64,000 bases of DNA, from NCBI GenBank assembly GCA_963800705.1, contig CAWDBV010000007.1:124001-188000 (forward strand), written 5' to 3'. Positions 28,903-37,364 of the stretch are shown piece by piece. The number at the start of each line of letters is the position of its first letter. Within the stretch, counting starts at the first letter, position 1. A model generated the notes under the pieces. The model searched no databases and was not told the origin of the DNA. It was given only the letters and a program-made list of their open reading frames with translations. The translations under genes and the position numbers were made by a program. The DNA is from CAWDBV01 sp963800705. Lineage in GTDB: Bacteria > Actinomycetota > Thermoleophilia > Solirubrobacterales > 70-9.

Positions 28903-29895
28903 TCAGATAGTCGTCTCCTCGGGTTCGCCTGGCGGCGAACCCTGCGGGGACTCCAACTGGGCCCCCCTCTTTCTGTTGTAGCGATCAGCGCTCTCACGGA
29001 TCCCGTCGCCCCGCCGGGGGGACAATGCCTGCTTCGCGTGAGTGAGGTAGCGGCGCGGTGAGTGTTCGGAAAGGAAGACGGCGCCGAGCGCGCGGACGAG
29101 ATACGGGAACGCGTGCAGCGGCCGGAGCAGGAACGCGGCCGCCGAGCCCTTGTGCTTTCGCAGGTAGCGGTCGCGGTTGCGGTGGTACTCGACGATCCGC
29201 CGCTCGGCGCCGGCGGCGTCGCTCGCCATCTGGTCGTGGTGGACGGCGCGCGCTGACGGGACGAGCAGAGCCGAGAAGCCCGCGTCGGCGAGCCGCTTTT
29301 CGAAGTCGGTCTCGTCCGAGTAGACGAAGAAGTCGGGGTCGAGGTAGCCGACCTGCTCGGCGGCGTTGCGCCGGACCAGCATCGCGCTCGACTGCACCCA
29401 GCCCACCCGCCGGGTCTCATCGCCGCCGCTCTGGACTGTGAACGCCCTGTGGAGGAAGAGCGCGCCGGCGAGCGCGGTCCCGAAGCCGGGGAATCGCCAC
29501 GCGCAGGCAGCCGCGCTGCCGTCGGGGTCGAGCAGCTGCGCGCCGGCGACCGCCGCCCCCGGATCGGCCTCGAGTGCCTCGATCAGGGTCGCAGCGGCGT
29601 CTGGCTCGAGCTCGGAGTCCTCGTTGAGAAGCAGCGCGTACTCGCCCCTTGCCTCGCGCAGCAGCCGCGAGTCGTTCTCGGCCTTGCCGGTGCGCTGTTC
29701 GAGCGCGATCAGGCGGATCTCCGGGCGCCCCAGGGCACGCACCGCCTCGGCCGAGCCGTCGTCGGAGGCGTTGTCGAGCACCAGCACTTCGTGCGCGATC
29801 CCGGGCGGGGTGCCGCGCTCGATTGCCTCCAGGCAACGCAGCAGGAGTTCGCGCCCGCTCGTGTTGACCACGCAGTAGGAGAGCTGCACCCTCAT
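28903..29895 (-). CDS. Glycosyltransferase family 2
   Basis: 330 aa GT-A enzyme of the rhamnosyltransferase-like group: LSYCVVNTSGRELLLRCLEAI, VLVLDNASDDGSAEAV (nucleotide site), LLLNEDSELEPDA (the DxD-like metal motif is EDS), VQSSAMLVRRNAAEQVGYLDPDFFVYSDETDFEKRL. The acceptor is unknown. It is transcribed against the cluster and starts 11 bp from the divergent GT4 gene. A perfect 9-bp hairpin (28921-28942) lies in its last codons. Confidence 0.9.
   Translation of the reverse strand: MRVQLSYCVVNTSGRELLLRCLEAIERGTPPGIAHEVLVLDNASDDGSAEAVRALGRPEIRLIALEQRTGKAENDSRLLREARGEYALLLNEDSELEPDAAATLIEALEADPGAAVAGAQLLDPDGSAAACAWRFPGFGTALAGALFLHRAFTVQSGGDETRRVGWVQSSAMLVRRNAAEQVGYLDPDFFVYSDETDFEKRLADAGFSALLVPSARAVHHDQMASDAAGAERRIVEYHRNRDRYLRKHKGSAAAFLLRPLHAFPYLVRALGAVFLSEHSPRRYLTHAKQALSPRRGDGIRESADRYNRKRGAQLESPQGSPPGEPEETTI
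28921..28942. repeat. Perfect 9-bp hairpin inside the 3' end of the GT2 gene
   Basis: GGGTTCGCC-TGGC-GGCGAACCC, 22 bp past the flippase stop on the plus strand. No T tract follows on either strand. It may act as an RNA stability or termination element between the convergent genes. Confidence 0.4.
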
Positions 29896-29909
29896 AATCT
29901 CGCAGTATG
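29893..29909. promoter_or_regulatory. Mutually embedded divergent -10 boxes
   Basis: Only 11 bp separate two divergent ATGs. Plus strand: TAATCT 6 nt (or CATAAT 8 nt) before the ATG at 29907. Minus strand: CATACT 8 nt before the ATG at 29895. Each hexamer overlaps the start codon of the opposite gene. Both mRNAs would be leaderless. Confidence 0.5.
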
Positions 29910-31046
29910 CGGGTCCAGGTCGTCGATCCGCCGGCGTTCACCCCGCCGTATGACCACTCGCTCTGCGCGGCTCTATCGGCCGCAGGAGTCGAGGTCGAGC
30001 TGGTCACGAGCCGCTTTATGTACGGGCGAGTGCCGAGCGCGAGCGGCTACCGGGTGAACGAGGCGTTTTACAACCGCACCACCGAGCGCGGGCTCGAGGC
30101 CCGTGGCCGCCGCGCGTTCAAACTCGCCGAGCACGTGCGCGACATGCGCGCCTACCGCCGCCATGCCGAGGATGCCGATCTGGTCCACTGGCAATGGCTG
30201 CCGGTGCCCGCGATCGACCGCCGCCTGCTGGCGCCGAAGCGCCCCCGCGTCTTCACGCTGCACCACTTCCTCCCCGACGATCCGAGCCCGCGGCAGGCGC
30301 GCGCGGTGCGCGCGCGGCTCGAGGCGATGGACGCGGTCGTGATGCACTCCGAGGCCGGCAAGCGGCGCACCATCGATGAGTTCGGGGTCCGCGAGGGCCT
30401 GGTCGAGGTGATCCCCCACGGCGCCTTCGATTACCTGACAAGGCAGGAGCGCGAGGTCCCGCTGCCCGACGAGCTCGCATCGGTCGAAGGGCCGGTGATC
30501 CTCGCCTACGGCCTGATCCGACCGTACAAAGGGACCGACATCCTGCTGCGCGCTTTCCGCGAGGTCGAGGGCGCCGAGCTCTGGATCGTCGGGCTGCCGA
30601 AGATCCCGATCGATGATCTCCGCCGGTTGGCCGAGGATGCTCCGGGGACGGTGCGCTTCATCGACCGCTTCGTCGAGGACGCAGAGGTGCCGGCGCTGAT
30701 GCGCCGCGCCGACATCCTCGTTCTCCCGTACCGGACCGTCGAGCAGTCGGGCGTTCTCTACACCGGGCTCGCCTTCGGCAAGCCGATGGTGCTGAGCGCG
30801 GTCGGCGGCTTCCCCGAGGTCGCCGAGCACGGCGCCGCCCGCCTCGTCCAGCCCGGCGACGAGGCCGAGCTCGCCGCGGCGCTTTCCGAGCTCGTCGATT
30901 CGCCGGGCGAGCGCGAGCTGCTCGCCGCGGCCGCCTCGCAGGCCGCGTCGACCTACTACTCCTGGGAGGAGATCGGCCGCAAGACCGCCGCCCTCTACGA
31001 GCGGCTGCTAGCCATGCCCGGACGCGAAGCGGAGGACATGGCGTGA
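29907..31046 (+). CDS. Glycosyltransferase family 4 (GT-B)
   Basis: 379 aa. N-terminal domain MRVQVVDPPAFTPPYDHSLCAALSAAG, then VIPHG, VILAYGLIRPYKGTDILLRAF (sugar-nucleotide fold start), and the C-terminal acidic motif region LPYRTVEQSGVLYTGLAFGKPMVLSAVGGFPEV. The family's EX7E motif is represented by E...SGVLYTGLAFGKP, with the second Glu replaced. It likely adds one sugar to the lipid-linked oligosaccharide. The stop overlaps the next GTG (GTGA), giving an operon of three genes to the priming transferase. Confidence 0.88.
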   Translation: MRVQVVDPPAFTPPYDHSLCAALSAAGVEVELVTSRFMYGRVPSASGYRVNEAFYNRTTERGLEARGRRAFKLAEHVRDMRAYRRHAEDADLVHWQWLPVPAIDRRLLAPKRPRVFTLHHFLPDDPSPRQARAVRARLEAMDAVVMHSEAGKRRTIDEFGVREGLVEVIPHGAFDYLTRQEREVPLPDELASVEGPVILAYGLIRPYKGTDILLRAFREVEGAELWIVGLPKIPIDDLRRLAEDAPGTVRFIDRFVEDAEVPALMRRADILVLPYRTVEQSGVLYTGLAFGKPMVLSAVGGFPEVAEHGAARLVQPGDEAELAAALSELVDSPGERELLAAAASQAASTYYSWEEIGRKTAALYERLLAMPGREAEDMA

Positions 31047-32213
31047 ATGCGGCTCTGAAGATCCTCTTCCTCGGCTCTGCCGGCCTGCTCATCTATCTCC
31101 AGATCGGCTACCCCCTCGTGTTGATGGCCTTACGCGCGCTGCGCGGGCAGCGCGAGGAGCCGGAACCCGGCGAGGTGCCCTCGGTCTCCCTGATCATCGC
31201 CGCCCACAACGAGGAGGGCGTGATCTCCGAGCGGATCGCGAACGCGCTCGCGCTCGACTACCCGCGCGAGAAACTCGAGCTCGTCGTCGCCTCCGACGGA
31301 TCGGACGATCGCACCGCCGAGCTCGCCCGCGCCGCGGGCGCCGACCTCGTCCTCGAGCTGCCCCGTCGCGGCAAGGTGCCGACCCAGAACAACGCGGTCG
31401 CGAGGACCCGCGGCGAGATCCTCGCCTTCTCGGACGCGAACACGATGTGGCGCCCGCGGGCGCTCCGCGAGCTCGTCGCCCCGTTCGCCGACCCCGATGT
31501 CGGATACGTGTGCGGTCAGGTGCGGCTGATCGACCAGCAGGGCGACAACCAGGAGGGGCTCTACTGGCGCTTCGAGATGGCGCTGCGCGGGCTCGAGTCC
31601 GACCTCGCCGGCGTCACGGCCGGCAACGGCCCGATCTACGCAACCCGCCGCGACTCCTACATCGTCCTCGACGCCTCGCGCAGCCACGACGGCTCGTTCC
31701 CGTTCCAGATGACGAAGCGGGGCTGGCGCGGCCGCTACGCTGCCGCCGCGATGGCCGACGAGACCGATGGTCCCCGCGACCGCGGACGAGTTCGGCCGCA
31801 AGCGGCGGATCATGCGCCCGCTCTGGGACGTCGTCGTGCTCGACGGGATGCTCTCGCCGCGCGGCTACCCGCCGCTCTACGCCTTCCAGATCTACTCGAA
31901 CCGGCTGCTCCGCTATCTGGCCCCGTTCCTGCACCTGATCGCGCTTGCGACCAGCGCGGCTCTCGCGCCGGAGAGCACCTTGTTCGCGATCGCGTTCGGG
32001 CTGCAGCTGGTCTTCCTCGCCGCCGCGGCGCTGGCGCCCGTCGTGCCGCTGGCGCCGTTCAGGATCGCGCGCTACTACGTGAGCGTGATGGCCTCGATCC
32101 TGGCCGGGCTCTGGGACCGCTTCCGCCTCGGCCCTCGCTCTAGCTGGGATACGGCCGAGGGGGCGAGGTCGATACCCCCGGAGCGCGAAGCGCGAGGAGG
32201 TGGGCGACAGTGA
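31043..32213 (+). CDS. Membrane glycosyltransferase family 2, frameshifted
   Basis: BcsA/HAS-like processive or single-addition glycosyltransferase, about 389 aa once corrected. N-terminal helix, VSLIIAAHNEE, VVASDGSDDRT, AFSDANTMWRP, AVTAGNGPIYATRR region, then C-terminal helices (LLRYLAPFLHLIALATSAAL). The frame breaks near 31766: one extra G separates ADET from MVPATADEFGRKRRIMRPLWDVV, which continues in the next frame. The total length is 3n+1, as one inserted base predicts. Both halves are otherwise intact, so a sequencing error is likely. Ends overlapping the sugar transferase start. Confidence 0.85.
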
Positions 32214-32854
32214 AGCGGGCGTTCGACATCGTCGCCTCGCTGCTCGGCCTGACCGTTGCCTCGCCGCTTCTGCTGCTGGCGATGATCGTGATTCCGCTCG
32301 AGTCGCGAGGCTCGCCTTTCTTCCGCCAGCCGAGGATCGGCAAGGACGGCGAGCCGTTCGAGATGCTGAAGCTGCGCACGATGCGCCAGGGCTCGGCTCC
32401 GGTCGGGATCGGAACGGCGGTCACGTCCGGCGACCCGCGGCTGACGCGGATCGGCGGCCTGCTGCGGCGCTTCGGCGTCGACGAGTTCCCGAATCTCGTC
32501 AACGTGCTCCGCGGCGAGATGTCGATCGTCGGCCCGCGCCCGACGATCGCCTCGCAGGTCGAGCTCTACACGCCGCGCCAGAGGCGGCGCCTCGAAGTGA
32601 AGCCCGGCGTGACCGGCCTGGCGCAGATCGCCGGCCGCGCCGGCGTGCCGTGGGAGGAGCGGATCGAGCTCGACATCTCCTACATCGAGAACCGCTCCGC
32701 GCTCCTGGACGCGAAGATCATCGCCCGGACCCCGGGGCTGCTGCTGTTCGGGACCGGCAGTGAGGCGAGCGGTGGCGCCGACGCCGAGCCTCCCGCGTCC
32801 TGGGGCCAGGCGGGCGAGCGCGACAAAGACCCGGTCGAGCACGACAACCATTAG
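32210..32854 (+). CDS. Undecaprenyl-phosphate sugar-1-phosphate transferase (priming)
   Basis: 214 aa, bacterial sugar transferase family: FDIVASLLGLTVASPLLLLAM (single membrane anchor, about 9-30), RQPRIGKDGEPFEMLKLRTM (KLRTM 54-58), FGVDEFPNLVNVLRGEMSIVGPRP, KPGVTGLAQIAGR. It lacks the extra N-terminal domain of WbaP/WcaJ, so it is of the short PglC type, fitting the PglF-like dehydratase at the start of the cluster. It starts glycan assembly on the lipid carrier that UppP regenerates. Confidence 0.93.
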   Translation: MKRAFDIVASLLGLTVASPLLLLAMIVIPLESRGSPFFRQPRIGKDGEPFEMLKLRTMRQGSAPVGIGTAVTSGDPRLTRIGGLLRRFGVDEFPNLVNVLRGEMSIVGPRPTIASQVELYTPRQRRRLEVKPGVTGLAQIAGRAGVPWEERIELDISYIENRSALLDAKIIARTPGLLLFGTGSEASGGADAEPPASWGQAGERDKDPVEHDNH

Positions 32855-32935
32855 ATCGCGGCCACGAGCGGCCGCCCCGCATTAGTCGCTCCGGGCTTCG
32901 CCCTTCGCTCCCAAAGAGGGCGGCCTGGTGGCCGC
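32855..32935. repeat. Two GCGGCC/GGCCGC hairpins between sugar transferase and GNAT gene
   Basis: GCGGCC-ACGAGC-GGCCGC and, about 50 bp on, GCGGCC-TGGT-GGCCGC share the same arms. Neither has a T tract. They may mark the end of the polysaccharide transcript. Confidence 0.4.
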
Positions 32936-32941
32936 TAGGGT
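32936..32941 (+). promoter_or_regulatory. -10 box (TAGGGT) for leaderless GNAT gene
   Basis: TANNNT, 7 nt, then the ATG at 32949. It decides between this ATG and the upstream in-frame GTG. Confidence 0.5.
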
Positions 32942-32948
32942 TTCCCGG

Positions 32949-33488
32949 ATGCCGGACGAGGTCTCACTGCGCCCGTTCCGCGCCGAGGACGCCCCGGCGG
33001 TGATCGAGTGGTTCGAGAACCGCGACGCAACCGGCGACCTGATGGACGAGCCCCGCGACTCGTTCAGCGACGAAGACGCCCGCGCCTGGGTCGAGCGCGC
33101 GATGGACGAGTCCGGGAACGACCGCAAGTGGGCGATAGAGGTCTCCGGAGTCGACGAGCCGGTCGGCTTCACCGCCCTCTACGGGGTCAACAGCTCGACC
33201 CCGCCCGAGCTCGGCTGCGTGCTGGGCGCCAACGCGGCCCGCGGCCGCGGGGTCGGCCGCGAAGCAGAGCGGCTGACGATCGCCCGCGCCTTCGATGAGT
33301 TCGATGCCCACAAGGTCTACGGGCGGATCCCGGCGACCAACGAGGGCGCCAAAAAGGCGGTGATCAGCCTCGGCTGGAAGCACGAGGGCACGCTGCGCGG
33401 CCACATCCGCCGCGGCGGCGAGCTGGTCGACTGCGAGATGTGGGGCGTGCTCCCGGACGAGTTCCGCGCCGCGACGGCCGGTCGTTGA
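32949..33488 (+). CDS. GNAT N-acetyltransferase (RimJ/RimL-like)
   Basis: 179 aa. Acetyltransferase_3-like: VSLRPFRAEDAPAVIEWFENRDATG, then the acetyl-CoA segment GCVLGANAARGRGVGREAERL, NEGAKKAVISLGWKHEGTLRGHI, which is the C-terminal pattern of RimJ/RimL enzymes. The substrate may be a protein N-terminus or an amino sugar. Its stop overlaps the next TTG start (TTGA). Confidence 0.9.
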   Translation: MPDEVSLRPFRAEDAPAVIEWFENRDATGDLMDEPRDSFSDEDARAWVERAMDESGNDRKWAIEVSGVDEPVGFTALYGVNSSTPPELGCVLGANAARGRGVGREAERLTIARAFDEFDAHKVYGRIPATNEGAKKAVISLGWKHEGTLRGHIRRGGELVDCEMWGVLPDEFRAATAGR

Positions 33489-34419
33489 CGCTGCTCGACG
33501 CCGAGCTGCTCGAGGACGGGGGCGAGGCCGCGGCCTCGCGAGGAGTTCTTCCGCTGCCCGAGTTCCTGCGCGCCGAGGGCGCCACGCACTCGCTGCTCGT
33601 CGGGCCGGCGATCGCGGTGCCGCTGATCGTGCGCGAGATCGAGAGCCCGGGCGGGATGACCGACGCGATCTCGCCTTATGGCTTCCCCGGTGCCGGATAC
33701 AGGGGCGCGGGCAGCGAGCCCGGGCAGCCGCCGCCGCCAGCCGAGATCGGCTGGGAGCAGACCGGGCTGGTCAGCGTCTTCATCCGCGAGCGGGCGGCCG
33801 GGGGTGCCTGCTTCGCCTCGCCGCGCGAGCTCGGCAAGCTGCAGATCGCCGACCCCGCGAAGCCGAGCGGCGTGCGCCCCGCCTCAGCGAGCAGATCCGC
33901 GCCTCGGAGCGGGCCGGCTTCCGGGTCGAGCGGACGGGGGGGCCGGAGGCCGGCGCCGAGGGCCGCGGCGCCTTCGAGCGCGTCTACACCGAGACGATGC
34001 GGCGCACCGGCGCTGCCGAGCGCTACTTCTTCGGCCCCTCCTACTTCGAAGACGCGCTCGCGAGCGCGCGCAGCTGGCTGCTGCTCGCAACCGCCCCCTC
34101 GGGCGCGAAGGCGGCCGGCGCGATCGCGGTGCTGAGCGACGATGTCCTTCACTACTTCCTCGGCGGAACCGCCGACGAGCATCTCGACGCCTCGCCGATG
34201 AAGAACCTGTTCGCGGAGATGATTGAGATGGCCGGCGAGCTCTCGGTGCCGCTCAACCTCGGCGGGGGGGTCAAGCCCGGCGACGGGCTCGAGCGCTTCA
34301 AGCGCGGCTTCGCCAACGACGAGATCCCGTTCCGCGTTCACGAGATCGTCGCCGACCGCGAGGCCTACGAAGGGCTCGGCGGCGAAGGCGGCTTCTTCCC
34401 CGCCTACCGGGCGGCCTAG
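33485..34419 (+). CDS. FemAB/GNAT-fold acyltransferase-like protein, frameshifted
   Basis: About 311 aa after correction. N-terminal part: MTLLDAELLEDGG...AIAVPLIVREI...ISPYGFPGAGYRG; C-terminal part: LSEQIRASERAGFRVER...MRRTGAAERYFFGPSYFEDAL...SPMKNLFAEMIEMA. The YGFPG and FERVYTETM..T segments match the GNAT domain of FemAB-like proteins that add amino acids to wall precursors or acyl groups to glycans. One base is missing near 33880 in the run GCCCCGCC (length 3n+2). TTG start overlaps the GNAT stop. It is convergent with the amidase, sharing CTAG. Confidence 0.75.
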
Positions 34420-35606
34420 CCGCCGCGGAGCGCGCGGCGGCGCTGCTTGCGGAAGCACTGCCGGCGCTTCTTCTTGGCGCGGAAGCGCTTGCAGTTGAGC
34501 TTGCGCTTCGGCTTCCGCCGCGCCGTGGTCGCCGTGCCGTCGATCACGGCTTGGACGCGCTGGGCGATCGTGGGCAGCAGCGGCGCGAGCGTCGCGCCGG
34601 GACAGGCGGTGTTGTTGGTGGTTCCGTGGCCGAAGATCCGCGGCACGGTCACCGAGCTTCCGGAGCCGTAGCGGTTCGTCGCGCCGCCAGCCGAGAGCAG
34701 CGTGGCGGCACCCGTAGCCGGCACCGCTCCCGCACCGTCCAGCTTCCAGGCCAGGAAGTTGACGAGCGAGTCGGTGGCCGCCGGGGTGATCGGCACCGAG
34801 GTGTGGTCGCCGACCGAGGCGATGCCGGTCGTCTGCGAGTTGTAGCCCTCGGTGTGGGCGCCGACGACGGCGCTCCCGATGCCTCCGGCGCGGCCCTCGT
34901 AGAGGACCCCGTACTGGTCGACGAGCGCGCTGTAGCCGATGTCGTTCCAGCCGTTGCCGTTGACGTGGTAGCGGCAGATGCCGAGCACGATCCCTGCCGC
35001 CTCCGCGGGCGTGTAGTCGACGGTGCTCACGGTGTGGTGAACCGAGGCCGCCAGGACCGTGCCGTAGCTCGCTCCCGAGCGCGGCTGGCAGCCGCCGCTC
35101 GCGTTGTTGGCGCCCCAGCCGCTGCGCGGCATGATCGGCGGCACGGGCGCCAGCCGCGCCGCGGCGCCGCGCGCGACGGGCGCGCTCGCCGCGGGGGCCG
35201 TGCTCGCCGAGCTGCGTCGTGGGCTCGCCAGGTCGACGTAGTGAAGCCGTCCGCGGGGGCGGAATCCGCTCGTGCGCATCTGCAGCACGCGGGCGCCGCC
35301 GGTGTAGAGGGGGTCGCCGCCCTCGATTGCCTTCCAGGCGCTCCAGCGGCCGCGGTCGCGGACCCGAAGCTCGATCTCGCGCATCTCGCCGGCGAGGCCG
35401 ACGAGGTCGAACTGACGCGGGGCGCGGATTGCGCGGGTCGTGAAGCGCTCGCCTCGGTGACCGGCCGCCGAGGCGCGGACCGCGGATCCGGAGGGCTGCG
35501 CCGCCGGCAGGCGCTGCTCGAAGTCGGCCGCGGGGGCCGCCAGCGCGGGGGCCGCGCAGGCGAGCGCGGCGGCGGCCACGCATGTGTGGGCGAGGGTCTT
35601 GCGCAT
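34416..35606 (-). CDS. Secreted N-acetylmuramoyl-L-alanine amidase (PGRP type) with basic Cys tail
   Basis: 396 aa. Signal peptide (MRKTLAHTCVAAAALACAAPALAA), a beta-rich N-domain, then an Amidase_2/PGRP domain: MPRSGWGAN, SVHHTVS (zinc His), GICRYHVNGNGWNDIGYSALVDQYGVLYEGR, FGHGTTNNTACPG (second His and Cys ligand). It cleaves the glycan-peptide bond of peptidoglycan. The C-terminus is PKRKLN-C-KRFRAKKKRRQ-C-FRKQRRR, the same Cys-x11-Cys Lys/Arg tail as the two small secreted proteins at 21.8 and 22.2 kb. An upstream GTG would add 5 residues; the ATG is preferred. Confidence 0.92.
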   Translation of the reverse strand: MRKTLAHTCVAAAALACAAPALAAPAADFEQRLPAAQPSGSAVRASAAGHRGERFTTRAIRAPRQFDLVGLAGEMREIELRVRDRGRWSAWKAIEGGDPLYTGGARVLQMRTSGFRPRGRLHYVDLASPRRSSASTAPAASAPVARGAAARLAPVPPIMPRSGWGANNASGGCQPRSGASYGTVLAASVHHTVSTVDYTPAEAAGIVLGICRYHVNGNGWNDIGYSALVDQYGVLYEGRAGGIGSAVVGAHTEGYNSQTTGIASVGDHTSVPITPAATDSLVNFLAWKLDGAGAVPATGAATLLSAGGATNRYGSGSSVTVPRIFGHGTTNNTACPGATLAPLLPTIAQRVQAVIDGTATTARRKPKRKLNCKRFRAKKKRRQCFRKQRRRALRGG

Positions 35607-35642
35607 CAGAACCCGGAACACAAGCGAGTGCGCCCGGGTTGC

Positions 35643-35662
35643 GGCGCAAGGTTTGCTGCGCC
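35643..35662 (-). other. Hairpin in DUF3105-amidase gap
   Basis: Arms GGCGCA/TGCGCC with an 8-nt loop between the DUF3105 stop and the amidase start; no T tract follows. It could weaken read-through into the amidase gene. Confidence 0.3.
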
Positions 35663-35674
35663 GAGGCCTAGCGC

Positions 35675-36433
35675 CTACAGGCTGATCGGGACTTGCTCGG
35701 GCCCGTTGCCGCGATAGGTGTCGCGGAAGTCGCGGATCGCGTCGACGACCGCGGGGCTGTACTTCGGGCAGACCATGAGCTGGGTCCAGGCGGCGACCGC
35801 GACCTCGTAGGGCATCGTGTCGTTTTGGAACAGCAGCATTCCGTCGGGGTCCTCGTCGAAGACTCCCTTGAGGACGAGCTGCTGGTCCTCGGGGAGCGTC
35901 GGCTTGTACTGGATCGAGACCCTGCCGTGCTCGAGCGCGTGCAGGGGGTACTTCGGATCGAGCGTGCCGAGATAGGCGCCGTCGGCGGTCTGCAGCGGCA
36001 CCGTGATGTGGTCGCCGGAGTTCGGCGGGTCGGTCTTGTACTTCGGGGTCGGATCCTCGGCTTTGAGGTGCTTGTTGCCCTCGTCCGGCTGGTCGAGCAT
36101 CAGCTGGCAGCCGGCCGCCTTCGCCGCCTGCTGCAGGTCGCCGACCTTGATCGCCGCGGGCGGTGTGCCCTCGCGTCCGTCGAGCTCGACGTTCTCCGGC
36201 ACGGTGCCGCTCTCGAGCTGGACGTGGGCGTTCGCCGGCGTGTCCTTGGCCTCCTCGCCGTCACCGCCGCCGCTCATGATCACCGCGATCAAGCCGGCGA
36301 CCACCGCGGCCGCGAGCAGTCCCGCGATCGCGTAGCCCGCCCACAGCCTCCGCTTCGCCGAGGACCCCGCCGACTGCTCGGCGGCGATGCGCTCGGCGCG
36401 AAGCCGTTCCTTCTCTTCCTTTCTCGAGGCCAT
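35675..36433 (-). CDS. DUF3105 membrane-anchored protein
   Basis: 252 aa. Charged N-terminus (RKEEKERLRAERIAAEQ, probably coiled coil), one membrane helix (about 32-53), then an outer DUF3105 domain with YKTDPPNSGDHITVPLQTADGAY, LHALEHGRVSIQYKP and PYEVAVAAWTQLMVCPKY. The conserved His pair (SGDH, LEHG) and Cys residues suggest metal binding, but no activity is known for the family. TAGGCT lies 11 nt before the ATG. Followed by the amidase after 68 bp. Confidence 0.88.
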   Translation of the reverse strand: MASRKEEKERLRAERIAAEQSAGSSAKRRLWAGYAIAGLLAAAVVAGLIAVIMSGGGDGEEAKDTPANAHVQLESGTVPENVELDGREGTPPAAIKVGDLQQAAKAAGCQLMLDQPDEGNKHLKAEDPTPKYKTDPPNSGDHITVPLQTADGAYLGTLDPKYPLHALEHGRVSIQYKPTLPEDQQLVLKGVFDEDPDGMLLFQNDTMPYEVAVAAWTQLMVCPKYSPAVVDAIRDFRDTYRGNGPEQVPISL

Positions 36434-36472
36434 CTGCGGCGGCGAGCCTAGCGGAGCGGGCTAACGGCCGCC

Positions 36473-37351
36473 TCAGCCGGCGTCCGGCTGCTGGGCCGGC
36501 TCGACGCTGCCGTTCGGTGAAGCATCCCCGTTGCGGCGGAAGATGCCGAGCAAGCGGCGATCGCCCCAGACATGGTCAAGGAAGGCAGCGAGCTCGTCGT
36601 TGAGCCGGTCGGGGCGCACCCGCCACTCGAGGATCGAGGTCGCTTCGACGAGGCGGCTGTTCGGCAGCTCCTCGGCGAGCATCCCCGAGTCCGAGAAGGG
36701 GTGCAGCGGGTCGGCGTGGTGGCCGATGATCAGCGCCGGCTGCGTCATCTTCACGCGCAGCTTGTGGTGCGGCGCGGCGCCGCCGGAGAACAGCCCCTCG
36801 AGCACGCCCACCGATGGCTCGGGCTCGCGGCGGGCCCAGTCGAGGCCGATGTCGAGCAGGTAGCCGGTGCGCGGGATGCGCTTCGCGAGCGCCGCCGTCA
36901 CCCGGAGCACGGGCGTCCAGAAGCGAAGCCCGAGCAGGATCGGCGTGAACACGACCGCGGCCGCGGTGAGCGCGTTGTCGAGCACGGGCATCTCGATCAG
37001 CATCCCTTTGACCCGGTTCGGGGACTGATAGGCGGTTTCGAGCGAGACGTTCGCGCCCAGCGAGGTCCCCCCGATCACCGCCTTGCGGATGCCGAGGTGG
37101 TCGAGCAGCCCGACCACCTGCTCGGCGAAGAACAGCATCGAATAGTGGGTCATCTCGGGAGGGTTGTCGGACTCACCGTGGCCGAGCAGGTCGAGGGTGA
37201 TCACCCGGTTGCCGCGCTCGGCGAGCTCGGGGCCGAGCCGGTCGAACATGTGCCGGTTCATGAGCAGCCCGTGGATGAGGACGATCGGCCGGTCGCCCGA
37301 GCCGTACTCGTCGTAGTAGAGCCGGTGGCCTTCGTAGACGAACGAGGGCAT
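36473..37351 (-). CDS. Alpha/beta hydrolase
   Basis: 292 aa. Oxyanion-hole segment LIHGLLMNRHMFDRL, LDLLGHGESD, nucleophile elbow GGTSLGAN (Ser in GTSLG), acid/His region ALIIGHHADPLHPFSDS, and a cap of hydrophobic helices (about 130-175). Resembles esterase/haloperoxidase-type hydrolases; the substrate is unknown. It starts 13 bp after the metF stop. TAGACT, which begins in the metF stop codon, lies 10 nt before the ATG, so it may have its own short-leader promoter. Confidence 0.88.
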   Translation of the reverse strand: MPSFVYEGHRLYYDEYGSGDRPIVLIHGLLMNRHMFDRLGPELAERGNRVITLDLLGHGESDNPPEMTHYSMLFFAEQVVGLLDHLGIRKAVIGGTSLGANVSLETAYQSPNRVKGMLIEMPVLDNALTAAAVVFTPILLGLRFWTPVLRVTAALAKRIPRTGYLLDIGLDWARREPEPSVGVLEGLFSGGAAPHHKLRVKMTQPALIIGHHADPLHPFSDSGMLAEELPNSRLVEATSILEWRVRPDRLNDELAAFLDHVWGDRRLLGIFRRNGDASPNGSVEPAQQPDAG

Positions 37352-37364
37352 CGCGGAAGGGAGT

